Of a DNA stretch of 64,000 bases, positions 1-8,775 are shown piece after piece. Position 1 is the stretch's first letter. The number at the start of each line of letters is the position of its first letter. The notes under the pieces were generated by a model. The model was not told the DNA's origin. It saw only the letters and a program-made list of their open reading frames with translations, and searched no databases. Position numbers and translations under genes: made by a program. Source of the stretch: Streptomyces sp. NL15-2K (GTDB lineage: Bacteria > Actinomycetota > Actinomycetes > Streptomycetales > Streptomycetaceae); assembly GCF_030551255.1 (NCBI RefSeq), contig NZ_CP130630.1, positions 1,922,001-1,986,000 on the forward strand, given 5' to 3'.

Positions 1-3000
1 GCGCACCGGGTAGAGGGTGGTGAACCAGCCGAGCGTGCGGCTGACGTCGAGGCCGGGCGCGATGTCCTCGCGGCCGTGCCCCTCGACCATCAGATGCTGC
101 ACCGGCCGGCCGGTCACGTCGGACAGGGCCAGTGTGAACGCGGCGAGCAGGAACTCGTCGACCCCCGTGCCGTGAGCGCGCTGGCAGTCACCGAGGAGCT
201 GTGCGGTGCGGGAGGTGTCGAGCGTGACGTCGGCGTCCACCAGGGCGCCCGTGTCCTGGCGCAGTACAGGGGCCTCGTCGAGGTCGGCGAGGAGGTTCTC
301 CCAGTAGTCCCGCTCCTCCGGCCGCCGGCGGGCGTACTCGGCCACCGCCTGCGACCACTGCCGGTAACTCGTGCCCTTCGCACCCAGCTCACGGCCCTCG
401 TACAGCCCATGCAGATCCTCCGCCAGGATCCGCCAGCTCACCGTGTCCGTGATCAGGTGATGCAGCGCGAAGAAGATCCGCGCACTGCCGTCCCGGTATC
501 CGTGCAGATACCCGAACGCCGCAACAGGACCCTGCTCCAGATCGAAACCGCTCTGCCAGCCGGTCAACCGCTCCCGCAGCGCCCCCTCGAACTCCGGCGA
601 GCCCTCCCCGCCCGCAACCTCACGCACATCCAGCACCCGCAGACCCGGGAACGACGCCTCCACGTCGTAGAACTGCACACCCCCACGGAACCGCAGCCGC
701 AACGCGTCATGCCGCTCCACCAACCCCCGCAACGCCCCCTCCAGACGCCCACGCTCCAACTCCGGCACCCGCACCAGGAACGCCTGGTTCCAGTGCTCCG
801 CACGCACGAACTCCCGCCCGAAGAACCACTCCTGCACCGGCAGCAACGGCACCTCACCCGCCAGCACACCCTGCTCCGCCACCACCGCATCGGCGGCGGC
901 CTCGGTCTCGGTCTCGGCCACCGCGAGGACCCGGTCATGGAACCGCTCGACCGTGCGGTGCTCGAAGACATCCCGGACGCCGGCCCGGATGCCGAACTCC
1001 CGGCGGATCCGGCTGACCAGCCGGATGGCGACGATGCTGTCCATGCCCAGTCGCATCAGGTCCATGGTGATGCCGAGCCGCTCGGCGGGCATGCCGAGCA
1101 CGTCGGCCCACAGGTCACGCAGCCGCCGCTCCCGTTCGCCGCGTGGAGGTACGACCTCTTCGACGGCCGGGACGGGGTCGGGCAGGGCGCCCCGGTCGAG
1201 CTTGCCGTTGGGGCTGAGCGGCAGTTCCGGCAGGTGCACGAAGGTCTCGGGGACCATGTACGCCGGCAGGGCGGCGGCGAGCCGTTCGCCCAGGCGCTCT
1301 GCGTCCAGCGGGGCCGGGGAGACGTAGTAGGCGACGAGAAGCTGGCGGACGGGGCCGCCCTCCGTCTGGTGCTCCTTGACGAGGGCGACGCTCTGGGTGA
1401 TCTCCGGGACGCGGGTCAACGCGCTTTCGATCTCGCCCAGTTCGACGCGGTAGCCGTTGAGTTTGACCTGGAAGTCGTCACGGCCGAGGAACTCGATCCA
1501 CCCCTGCCGCGTCCACCGCCCCAGATCACCCGTGCGATACAACCGCCCCAGCTCAGGATGCTCGAAGAACCGCTCAGCGGTCCGTTCCTCGTCCCTCCAG
1601 TAGCCCAGGGCCACACCCGCTCCCCCGATGTGGATCTCCCCCGCGACACCGACAGGACAATGCTCACCCCGGCCGTTCAGCACATACATCCGCTGACCCG
1701 GCATCGCCGTCCCGTACGGGATACTCGCCCACTCCGGGTCCACCCGCTCGACCTCATGCCAGATCGACCAGATGCTGCCCTCGGTCGCACCACCCAGACT
1801 CATCACCGTCGCCTCAGCGGACAACCGCTTCAGCCGGTCCGGGAGTTGGGTGGGGATCCAGTCACCCGACATCAACACCACACGCAACGGCTCCAGCGAC
1901 GTCTCCCCGGCCTCGTCGGCCAGCAGACCCGCCAGCTGCGGCACGCTGTTCCACACCGTCACCCGGTGCTCACGCACCAACCCCAGCCAGTGCGAGGGGT
2001 TCTTCGTCTCCTCCTGAACCGGGAACACGATCGCACCGCCCGCGGCCAGCACACCGAACAGGTCGTACACCGACAGATCGAAACTCAGCTCCGACAACGC
2101 CAGCACACGATCGTCCGGCCCGACCCCGAAACGGTCGTTGACCGACCGCAGCGTGTTCACCGCACCCCGGTGACTGATCGTCACCCCCTTCGGACGCCCC
2201 GTCGAACCCGACGTGAAGATCACATACGCCACATCATCCGGACCCACCACCGGCAGCCCGCCCTCCGGCGCCTCACCGGCCAGCAGATCCTCCACCACCA
2301 GCACCCGGCACCCAGCACCCGGCCCGGCCACCTCCGGCCGCACCGCCTGCCCCCGCGACACCAGCACCACCCCCGCACCCGCCTGCTCGAGCACGTCCTG
2401 GACGCGGCCCATGGGCCAGTCGACGTGCAGCGGCAGATAGGCGAGGCCGGCCTTCATCACGGCCGTAGTCGCCAGCACCTGGGCGTAGCCCTTCTCCGCG
2501 AGCACGCCGACGAGCCGGCCGTCGGCAGCGTGGTCGCCGAGTGCGCCGCGCAGGCGTCGGGCGAGGCGGGTGCTGTCGTCGTAGAGCTCACCGTAGGTGT
2601 GGCTGCGGCCGGTGCCCGCGTCGATGACGGCCACCGCGGCGCGACGGCTCTCGTCGAGCCCGGCCTCGTACAGGCCGAAGAGGGTGTCGTCGCAGTCCAG
2701 GGCCTCACCGGTGGCGTTGGCCGCCTCGATGAGGGCGCGGTCGGACTCGGCGAGATAGCGGTCGCGGGGCAGTCCGGTCGCCCAGTCGTCGTTCGCGAGG
2801 TGCTCGATGAGGGTGCAGTACAGCCGGTTGAGGTGGTCGATGACAGCGCGGTCGAAGAGCTGGTCGACGTAGAGCCACTTGCTCATGAAGCCGTCGGCGA
2901 CCTCGACGGCTTGCAGATCGATCCACGCCTGGGAGGTCTGGGCGCTCCAGTGGCGCTCGCCGGTCAGTTCGCTGTCGTCGAGGAACTCGCCGCGGTCGGC

Positions 3001-6000
3001 GTCGCGGGTCTCCTGGCCCACCACTCCGGTGAACACGATCGGCGACACGGCGCGGGTCGGGTCCAGGCCGTGCAGGCGGCTCAGCTCGCGCTGTACCTCC
3101 ACGCCCGAGTACAGGGCGTGGCCGATGCTCTCCCACAGCAGGTCGTGGGTGCGTCGGATCAGGGCCTCGGCGTCGGCACCGTGGTCGGTGTGGTGGTGGA
3201 GGACCGTGGAGGTGAAGTTGCCGAGCAGCTCGTCGCTGTCCTCCAACAGCGGCAGACGCTGGGACAGGGTCAGGGTGATGGGCAGTTCGTCGGCGCCGGA
3301 GAAGTAGGAGACGACGCTGCCGAACAGGGCGAGCAGCACTGACGACGTGGACACGCCGCGGCGCCGTGCCTGCTCCTTGAACCGGTGCCACACGTCGGGC
3401 CCGACGCGCAGGGTGTGCTCGGCGAACCGCGGGTGGGTCACCGCGTCGGGCGAGGTGGCGAAAGGCAGGGTGCAGCGCAGCGGGAGGGTGGGGAGCCGGT
3501 CCTGCCAATAGGCGCGGTCCTCCTCGTACCACCGGGAGTGCTTCAGCAGGGCGAGGTAGTCCTGGTAATCCTTGAAACTGGCGCCGGGCAGCGGCGGGCG
3601 CCGGTCGGTGCCCCGGTGGAGGTCGTCGAGGCGTCGCATGACGGCGAGCCTGCTGCGCACGTCGAGCGCGATCAGGTCCCAGCTGATGTGCAGCACGCTG
3701 CGGTCGCGGAACCGGCTCACCTCGAAGGTGAAGAGCGGGAAGCGCTCCGGGTCGTACAAGTGGTGGGACAGCCGCTCCCGCACCTCGCTCGGCCGGGAGG
3801 GGTCGTAGTCTCGGTCGGTGTGGTCGTGGACCGGTATGCGGAAGCGGGGCACCTCGGTGGGGGCCAGGATCCGTTGCCGGAGCCGCTCGTAGGAGAACAC
3901 CGTGCGCAGCACGTCGCACTCGGCGACGAGCCGGTTGACGGACTCCTCCAGGCGGTCGGTGTCCAGATCGCGGTAGTGGTACTCGCTGTAGACATGGTTG
4001 GCGACGTTGCCGATCTCGTAGTTGCCGAGCCGGCCGACGAGGTACGCCTTCTGGATCTCGGTCATGTCGAACCAGGCCCCGGGGTCGGCGCCGATCGACG
4101 GCGGCAGGGCCGGCAGGTCGGCCTCGCCCCGGACGTCCCGGAAGTCGCTGGGCGTGTAGTGGACGCCGGTGCAGGTGACGCAGTGGCCGACGACCTCGGT
4201 GAGGGCTGCTTGGAGCGCGTCGGTCAGCGCCCGGGTGGTGGCGGCGTCCAGCCTGCTGTCCAGGCGGACGTGCAGCCGTCCCCCGCCGACGTGGGCGAGG
4301 ACGGTCAGCAGAGCGCCGGTGGTGTTGCAGGCGGGCATGGTCTCGCCGGGGTCTTCGAGGACGAGCCGCCAGTCGGCGGAGCCGGCCTGCTCCGCGTCGA
4401 GCCGGCCGAGGTAGTTGAACCACACCGGGGGCAGCGGCCGGTCGCCGAGCAGCGGGCCGTGGCCGATGCCGCCCGCGGGAACCGTGCGCAGGCTCTCCTT
4501 GACGGCGCGGATGCTGTCGCCGAGGTCGTCGGCGAGCGGCAGCCGCACCGGGTGGAGGGTGGTGAACCAGCCGAGGGTGCCGCTGACGTCGAGGCCGGGC
4601 GCGATGTCCTCGCGGCCGTGGCCCTCGCGGACCACATGGTGGACGCGGCCGCCCGCCACGCCTTCCAGGGCGCGGGCGAGCGCGGTGAGCAGCAGGTCGT
4701 CGACGCGGGTGTGGTAGGCGCGGTGAGCCGGGCCGAGCAGGTCGCGGGTGGTGTCCTCAGGGAGGGTGAACTCTTCGCTGCGGCCGGTGCCGGTGTCGGT
4801 CCAGCCTCCGACGGCGGGGGCGAGGTCGGCGAGGAGGTTCTCCCAGTAGTCCCGCTCCTCCGGCCGCCGGCGGGCGTACTCGGCCACCGCCTGCGACCAC
4901 TGCCGGTAACTCGTGCCCTTCGCACCCAGCTCACGGCCCTCGTACAGCCCATGCAGATCCTCCGCCAGGATCCGCCAGCTCACCGTGTCCGTGATCAGGT
5001 GATGCAGCGCGAAGAAGATCCGCGCACTGCCGTCCCGGTATCCGTGCAGATACCCGAACGCCGCAACAGGACCCTGCTCCAGATCGAAACCGCTCTGCCA
5101 GCCGGTCAACCGCTCCCGCAGCGCCCCCTCGAACTCCGGCGAGCCCTCCCCGCCCGCAACCTCACGCACATCCAGCACCCGCAGACCCGGGAACGACGCC
5201 TCCACGTCGTAGAACTGCACACCCCCACGGAACCGCAGCCGCAACGCGTCATGCCGCTCCACCAACCCCCGCAACGCCCCCTCCAGACGCCCACGCTCCA
5301 ACTCCGGCACCCGCACCAGGAACGCCTGGTTCCAGTGCTCCGCACGCACGAACTCCCGCCCGAAGAACCACTCCTGCACCGGCAGCAACGGCACCTCACC
5401 CGCCAGCACACCCTGCTCCGCCACCACCGCATCGGCGGCGGCCTCGGTCTCGGTGCCCGCGAGTGCGGCCACCTGTTCGACGGTGGGCAGGGAGAAGATG
5501 TCGCGGACGGCGAGCGTGACGCCCAGTTCCTTGCGCAGCCGGCTCGCCACCCGGATGGCGACGATGCTGTCCATGCCGAGCCGCCTGACGTCGTCGCGGA
5601 CGCCCAGGTCCGCAGGGCGCAGGCCCAGGCAGTCGGCCCACAGGTCGCGCACCCGCTCCTCCAGCGGTGTGCGCGGGGCGAGCCGCTCCTCGGGGGCGTG
5701 GGGCAGGCCGGGGTCGGGCAGGGCGCGCCGGTCGAGCTTGCCGTTGACGGTGACGGGCAGCTCGGCCAGGTGGACCAGGACGCCGGGCACCATGTACGGA
5801 GGCAGCGTCTCGTGCAGGGCGCCTGTGAGGGCGGTCTCGTCGAGGGGGTGGTCGGCGACGTAGTAGCCCGCCAGGTAGGGGTGGTGCGGGTCGGTGTGTC
5901 GCACCAGGGCGACGGCCTGCCGGACGCCGGGGCAGCGGGTGAGCGCGGCCTCGATCTCGCCGAGTTCGATCCGGTAGCCGCGAATCTTGACCTGGAAGTC

Positions 6001-8775
6001 GTCGCGGCCGAGGTACTCGATCGAGCCGTCGCTCCGCTGCCGCACCAGGTCACCGGTGCGGTACAGGCGGCCCTCGCCGAAGGGGTTGGGCACGAAGCGC
6101 TCGGCGGTGAGTTCCGGGCGGTTCAGGTAGCCGCGGGCGAGCTGGACACCGCCGAGGTAGAGCTCGCCGACGGCGTGGGCGGGCAGCGGCCGGCGGGCCG
6201 CGTTCAGCACGTACACCTGGGTGTTGTCGACGGGGGTGCCGATCGGCACGGTGGCCGGGTCGGGATCGGTGCACGGGTGGTGCAGGACGTCGATGGACGC
6301 CTCGGTGGGCCCGTACAGGTTGTGCAGGCGGGCGCCCGGCAGCAGCCGGTGGGCGTCGCGGACCTGGGCGGGCTTCAGCTCCTCACCGCTGCAGAAGACG
6401 AGGCGCAGGCCGGACAGCGCCGTTGGGGCCCCGGCCGCGCCGTCGGCCGCCTCCAGGAAGACGGCGAACATCGACGGCACGAAGTGAACGACGGTGACGC
6501 GCTCCCGCTCGACGATTTCGGTCAGGGCGTACGGGTCCTTGTGGGCACCCGGCTCGGCGAAGACCACGGCCGCGCCGTACCAGACGGCCCACAGCAGCTC
6601 CCACACCGACACGTCGAAGACGTACGGCGTCTTCTGCAGGACCCGGTCGTCGGGGCCGAGCGGGAACATCCGGTTCATCCACTGGATGCGGTTGACCAGA
6701 CCGGCGTGCTCGCACAGCACGCCCTTCGGCCGGCCGGTCGTGCCGGACGTGTAGATCACGTAGGCGAGGTCGGAGCCGGTGAGCGGCAGATCGGGGGCGT
6801 CACAGGGCAGTTCGGCCGCGTCGGAGTCCTCGTCGACGGCGACGACGGGCACTCCGGGGTCCGCCGCCGCGCAGCCCGGCCGGTTGCGGACGTCGGTGAG
6901 CAGCAGCGGGCTCCGCGTGTCGGCGAGGATGAACCGCAGCCGCTCTTGCGGGGCGTCTGTGTCGACGGGGACGTATGCGCACCCCGCCTTCAGCACGCCG
7001 AGCACGGTGACGAGCATGTGCTCACCGCGGTCCAGCCGCAGACAGACCAGGCTGCCCGGCGCCACCTTGTGCCGGTGCAGCAGCAGACGGGCCAGCCGGT
7101 TGGCGCGCTCGTCGAGCTGCCGGTATGTCAGCCGGCGTCCGGCGTGGACGACCGCGGTGGCGTCCGGGGTGCGCCGCGCCTGGAGTTCGAACATCTCGAC
7201 GGCGGTGCGCACCGGCCCGTGGTCCCGTTCGGTGGCGTTCCACTCGGCCAGCCGGTGCAGGGTCTCGGGCGGCACCAGATCCAGCCGGTCGATGCCGGCG
7301 TCCGGCGTGGCCGCCGCCGAGCCCAGCACGGTGAGGTAGGTGTCGCAGAGCGCCTCGATCTGCTCCCGGTCGTAACGTGCCTCGGCGTAGGTGACGGTGA
7401 AGTCGACCCCGTCGTCGCTCTCCTTGGCGATGACGGAGATCCCGAACTTCTCCGCCAGGTCCTCGTACGGCAGGACGCGGTGCCCGAGGGTGGTGGGGGG
7501 TGCCTCCACCGGCGCGTAGTTGTGCAGGGTGAACAACACCTGGAGGGTGTCGGCCAGGTCCGCGGCGCCGCCCGGCAGGGCGTCGGTCAGCATGTCGACG
7601 TTCAGCTGGTGGTGCTGGTTCAGGTCGACGACCGCGTCGTTGACGCGTCGCGCGTTGTCGAGGAACGAGTCGCCGCCGCGGTACTCCGGGATCAGCGGGA
7701 GCGTGTTGACGAACGGGCCGATCGCGGACTGGAAGGCGGGCGGGCGGTTGGCGACGGTGAGGGCGACGGCGAAGTCGTCCTGACCGCCGGTGAAGCTGCT
7801 GAGGGTGTGGTAGAGCCCGGTGAACAGCAGGGCGTACCGGCTGACCCGGTGCCGGGCGGCCAGGTCGGTGAGCGTCCGGTGGGTGTCCGGGTCCAGGGTG
7901 CGCCGCAGGGTGGCCGCCCGGTTGTCGGCGCCCCGTGCGGCGCTGCGCCCGAGGCGCGGTTTGCCGGCGGCGGCGAGGCGGCGCGCGAGCCGGTCGCGGG
8001 CGGCGGCGCACTCGGGGCCGGCCAGCTCGATCCGCTGCTGTGCGACGAGGTCGAAGTAGTCGAGCGCGGGCCCGTCGTCGCCGGGCGCATCGCCGTCGGG
8101 GGTGTCGTGCAGGGTGAGCAGGCGGTGAACGAGGAGCTCGGCCGAGTAGGCGTCGGTGAGCATGTGGTGGTGGGTCAGGCCCACCACGACCGTCCCGGTG
8201 CCGTTCACCTCGACGATTTCGGGGCAGATCAGATGGCCGTCGGACAGCGGGAAGGCGGTGCAGGCACGGTCCTCGAGCAGCGCGTCGAGGCGGTCCGGGG
8301 CGACGCGGGTGCGGGCCACCGTGAACGCGTCGGCGGGCAGCACCTCGTACGACAGGTCCTCCCGCACCCGCATCCGCAGGATCGGCTCGGCCGCCAGCAG
8401 GGCGCGCACGGACCGCTCGGCCGCCTCCGCGTCGGTGCCGGTTAGTTCGAGGAAGAGTGGAATGGTGTAGGTGTGGCCGAGTGCGTCGATACGGCTCTGG
8501 ATGTACATGCCCCGCTGGACGGACAGCAGCGTCCGCTCGTGCGCCGCGTCGGGCAGCTTCCAGTGGGTGGTCCGGCGTGCCCGCTCCTCGCTGTCGACAC
8601 GGTTGAGTTCCAGGATCCGCGACAGCTCCCGCTTGCCGCGGCTCACCCGGTCCTTGAGCGGCTGCGGGAAGCCGGTGTCCTGCGGGAAGGAGAAGCCGAG
8701 GCGGTCCTCGCCCTTGGTCCACAGCAGGACTCCGGCGGAGCGCAGGTCGTTCAGCAGTTCCAGCTCGGGGTTCAC
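1..8775 (-). CDS. Nonribosomal peptide synthetase (Ser-Cys modules), 3' end beyond window
   Basis: Open for 2,925 codons and continues past the left edge. It starts with GTG at 8775, overlapping the upstream NRPS stop by four bases (GTGA). Domains by residue: TubC-type docking helix bundle (1-60); condensation domain with HHMLTDA near 200; A domain (about 530-1000) whose pocket reads D-V-W-H-F-S-L-I-D, close to the serine code; carrier with LGMDSI near 1070; epimerisation domain (HHLITDTVSWRIL near 1260, GHGRED); heterocyclisation domain with DxxxxDxxS near 1700; A domain with the cysteine code D-L-Y-N-L-S-L-I-W; carrier near 2575; second epimerisation domain cut by the window edge. Inferred role: add D-Ser, then a cysteine cyclised to thiazoline and epimerised. 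No oxidase is inserted in this Cys module, so a thiazoline rather than a thiazole is expected. Substrate calls rest on manual alignment to the GrsA pocket. Confidence 0.93.
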   Translation of the reverse strand, partial: MNPELELLNDLRSAGVLLWTKGEDRLGFSFPQDTGFPQPLKDRVSRGKRELSRILELNRVDSEERARRTTHWKLPDAAHERTLLSVQRGMYIQSRIDALGHTYTIPLFLELTGTDAEAAERSVRALLAAEPILRMRVREDLSYEVLPADAFTVARTRVAPDRLDALLEDRACTAFPLSDGHLICPEIVEVNGTGTVVVGLTHHHMLTDAYSAELLVHRLLTLHDTPDGDAPGDDGPALDYFDLVAQQRIELAGPECAAARDRLARRLAAAGKPRLGRSAARGADNRAATLRRTLDPDTHRTLTDLAARHRVSRYALLFTGLYHTLSSFTGGQDDFAVALTVANRPPAFQSAIGPFVNTLPLIPEYRGGDSFLDNARRVNDAVVDLNQHHQLNVDMLTDALPGGAADLADTLQVLFTLHNYAPVEAPPTTLGHRVLPYEDLAEKFGISVIAKESDDGVDFTVTYAEARYDREQIEALCDTYLTVLGSAAATPDAGIDRLDLVPPETLHRLAEWNATERDHGPVRTAVEMFELQARRTPDATAVVHAGRRLTYRQLDERANRLARLLLHRHKVAPGSLVCLRLDRGEHMLVTVLGVLKAGCAYVPVDTDAPQERLRFILADTRSPLLLTDVRNRPGCAAADPGVPVVAVDEDSDAAELPCDAPDLPLTGSDLAYVIYTSGTTGRPKGVLCEHAGLVNRIQWMNRMFPLGPDDRVLQKTPYVFDVSVWELLWAVWYGAAVVFAEPGAHKDPYALTEIVERERVTVVHFVPSMFAVFLEAADGAAGAPTALSGLRLVFCSGEELKPAQVRDAHRLLPGARLHNLYGPTEASIDVLHHPCTDPDPATVPIGTPVDNTQVYVLNAARRPLPAHAVGELYLGGVQLARGYLNRPELTAERFVPNPFGEGRLYRTGDLVRQRSDGSIEYLGRDDFQVKIRGYRIELGEIEAALTRCPGVRQAVALVRHTDPHHPYLAGYYVADHPLDETALTGALHETLPPYMVPGVLVHLAELPVTVNGKLDRRALPDPGLPHAPEERLAPRTPLEERVRDLWADCLGLRPADLGVRDDVRRLGMDSIVAIRVASRLRKELGVTLAVRDIFSLPTVEQVAALAGTETEAAADAVVAEQGVLAGEVPLLPVQEWFFGREFVRAEHWNQAFLVRVPELERGRLEGALRGLVERHDALRLRFRGGVQFYDVEASFPGLRVLDVREVAGGEGSPEFEGALRERLTGWQSGFDLEQGPVAAFGYLHGYRDGSARIFFALHHLITDTVSWRILAEDLHGLYEGRELGAKGTSYRQWSQAVAEYARRRPEERDYWENLLADLAPAVGGWTDTGTGRSEEFTLPEDTTRDLLGPAHRAYHTRVDDLLLTALARALEGVAGGRVHHVVREGHGREDIAPGLDVSGTLGWFTTLHPVRLPLADDLGDSIRAVKESLRTVPAGGIGHGPLLGDRPLPPVWFNYLGRLDAEQAGSADWRLVLEDPGETMPACNTTGALLTVLAHVGGGRLHVRLDSRLDAATTRALTDALQAALTEVVGHCVTCTGVHYTPSDFRDVRGEADLPALPPSIGADPGAWFDMTEIQKAYLVGRLGNYEIGNVANHVYSEYHYRDLDTDRLEESVNRLVAECDVLRTVFSYERLRQRILAPTEVPRFRIPVHDHTDRDYDPSRPSEVRERLSHHLYDPERFPLFTFEVSRFRDRSVLHISWDLIALDVRSRLAVMRRLDDLHRGTDRRPPLPGASFKDYQDYLALLKHSRWYEEDRAYWQDRLPTLPLRCTLPFATSPDAVTHPRFAEHTLRVGPDVWHRFKEQARRRGVSTSSVLLALFGSVVSYFSGADELPITLTLSQRLPLLEDSDELLGNFTSTVLHHHTDHGADAEALIRRTHDLLWESIGHALYSGVEVQRELSRLHGLDPTRAVSPIVFTGVVGQETRDADRGEFLDDSELTGERHWSAQTSQAWIDLQAVEVADGFMSKWLYVDQLFDRAVIDHLNRLYCTLIEHLANDDWATGLPRDRYLAESDRALIEAANATGEALDCDDTLFGLYEAGLDESRRAAVAVIDAGTGRSHTYGELYDDSTRLARRLRGALGDHAADGRLVGVLAEKGYAQVLATTAVMKAGLAYLPLHVDWPMGRVQDVLEQAGAGVVLVSRGQAVRPEVAGPGAGCRVLVVEDLLAGEAPEGGLPVVGPDDVAYVIFTSGSTGRPKGVTISHRGAVNTLRSVNDRFGVGPDDRVLALSELSFDLSVYDLFGVLAAGGAIVFPVQEETKNPSHWLGLVREHRVTVWNSVPQLAGLLADEAGETSLEPLRVVLMSGDWIPTQLPDRLKRLSAEATVMSLGGATEGSIWSIWHEVERVDPEWASIPYGTAMPGQRMYVLNGRGEHCPVGVAGEIHIGGAGVALGYWRDEERTAERFFEHPELGRLYRTGDLGRWTRQGWIEFLGRDDFQVKLNGYRVELGEIESALTRVPEITQSVALVKEHQTEGGPVRQLLVAYYVSPAPLDAERLGERLAAALPAYMVPETFVHLPELPLSPNGKLDRGALPDPVPAVEEVVPPRGERERRLRDLWADVLGMPAERLGITMDLMRLGMDSIVAIRLVSRIRREFGIRAGVRDVFEHRTVERFHDRVLAVAETETEAAADAVVAEQGVLAGEVPLLPVQEWFFGREFVRAEHWNQAFLVRVPELERGRLEGALRGLVERHDALRLRFRGGVQFYDVEASFPGLRVLDVREVAGGEGSPEFEGALRERLTGWQSGFDLEQGPVAAFGYLHGYRDGSARIFFALHHLITDTVSWRILAEDLHGLYEGRELGAKGTSYRQWSQAVAEYARRRPEERDYWENLLADLDEAPVLRQDTGALVDADVTLDTSRTAQLLGDCQRAHGTGVDEFLLAAFTLALSDVTGRPVQHLMVEGHGREDIAPGLDVSRTLGWFTTLYPVR
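279..912 (-). repeat. NRPS epimerisation-domain block, copy 1
   Basis: A 634 bp stretch that matches 4821-5454 at a constant offset of 4,542; I saw no mismatch by eye. It covers the carrier-to-E linker and the first half of the second E domain, including the HHLITDTVSWRIL motif. Identity stops abruptly at both ends, which fits recent duplication or gene conversion. Confidence 0.9.
1439..2391 (-). repeat. Cys adenylation-domain block, copy 1
   Basis: About 953 bp matching 10351-11303 at a constant offset of 8,912. I noticed only two mismatches (near 1653 and near 2322). The block spans A2/A3 to A8 of the cysteine-activating A domain and therefore the entire specificity pocket. Confidence 0.9.
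4821..5454 (-). repeat. NRPS epimerisation-domain block, copy 2
   Basis: Partner of 279-912, lying in the first E domain of the same gene. Outside the block the two E domains clearly differ in sequence. Confidence 0.9.

Noticed and set aside
76..8445. Very long plus-strand open frames opposite the NRPS genes
   Set aside because: They are antisense shadows created by GC-rich third positions. Their translations are Arg/His/Gln-rich with no domains, whereas the minus strand gives complete NRPS motifs.
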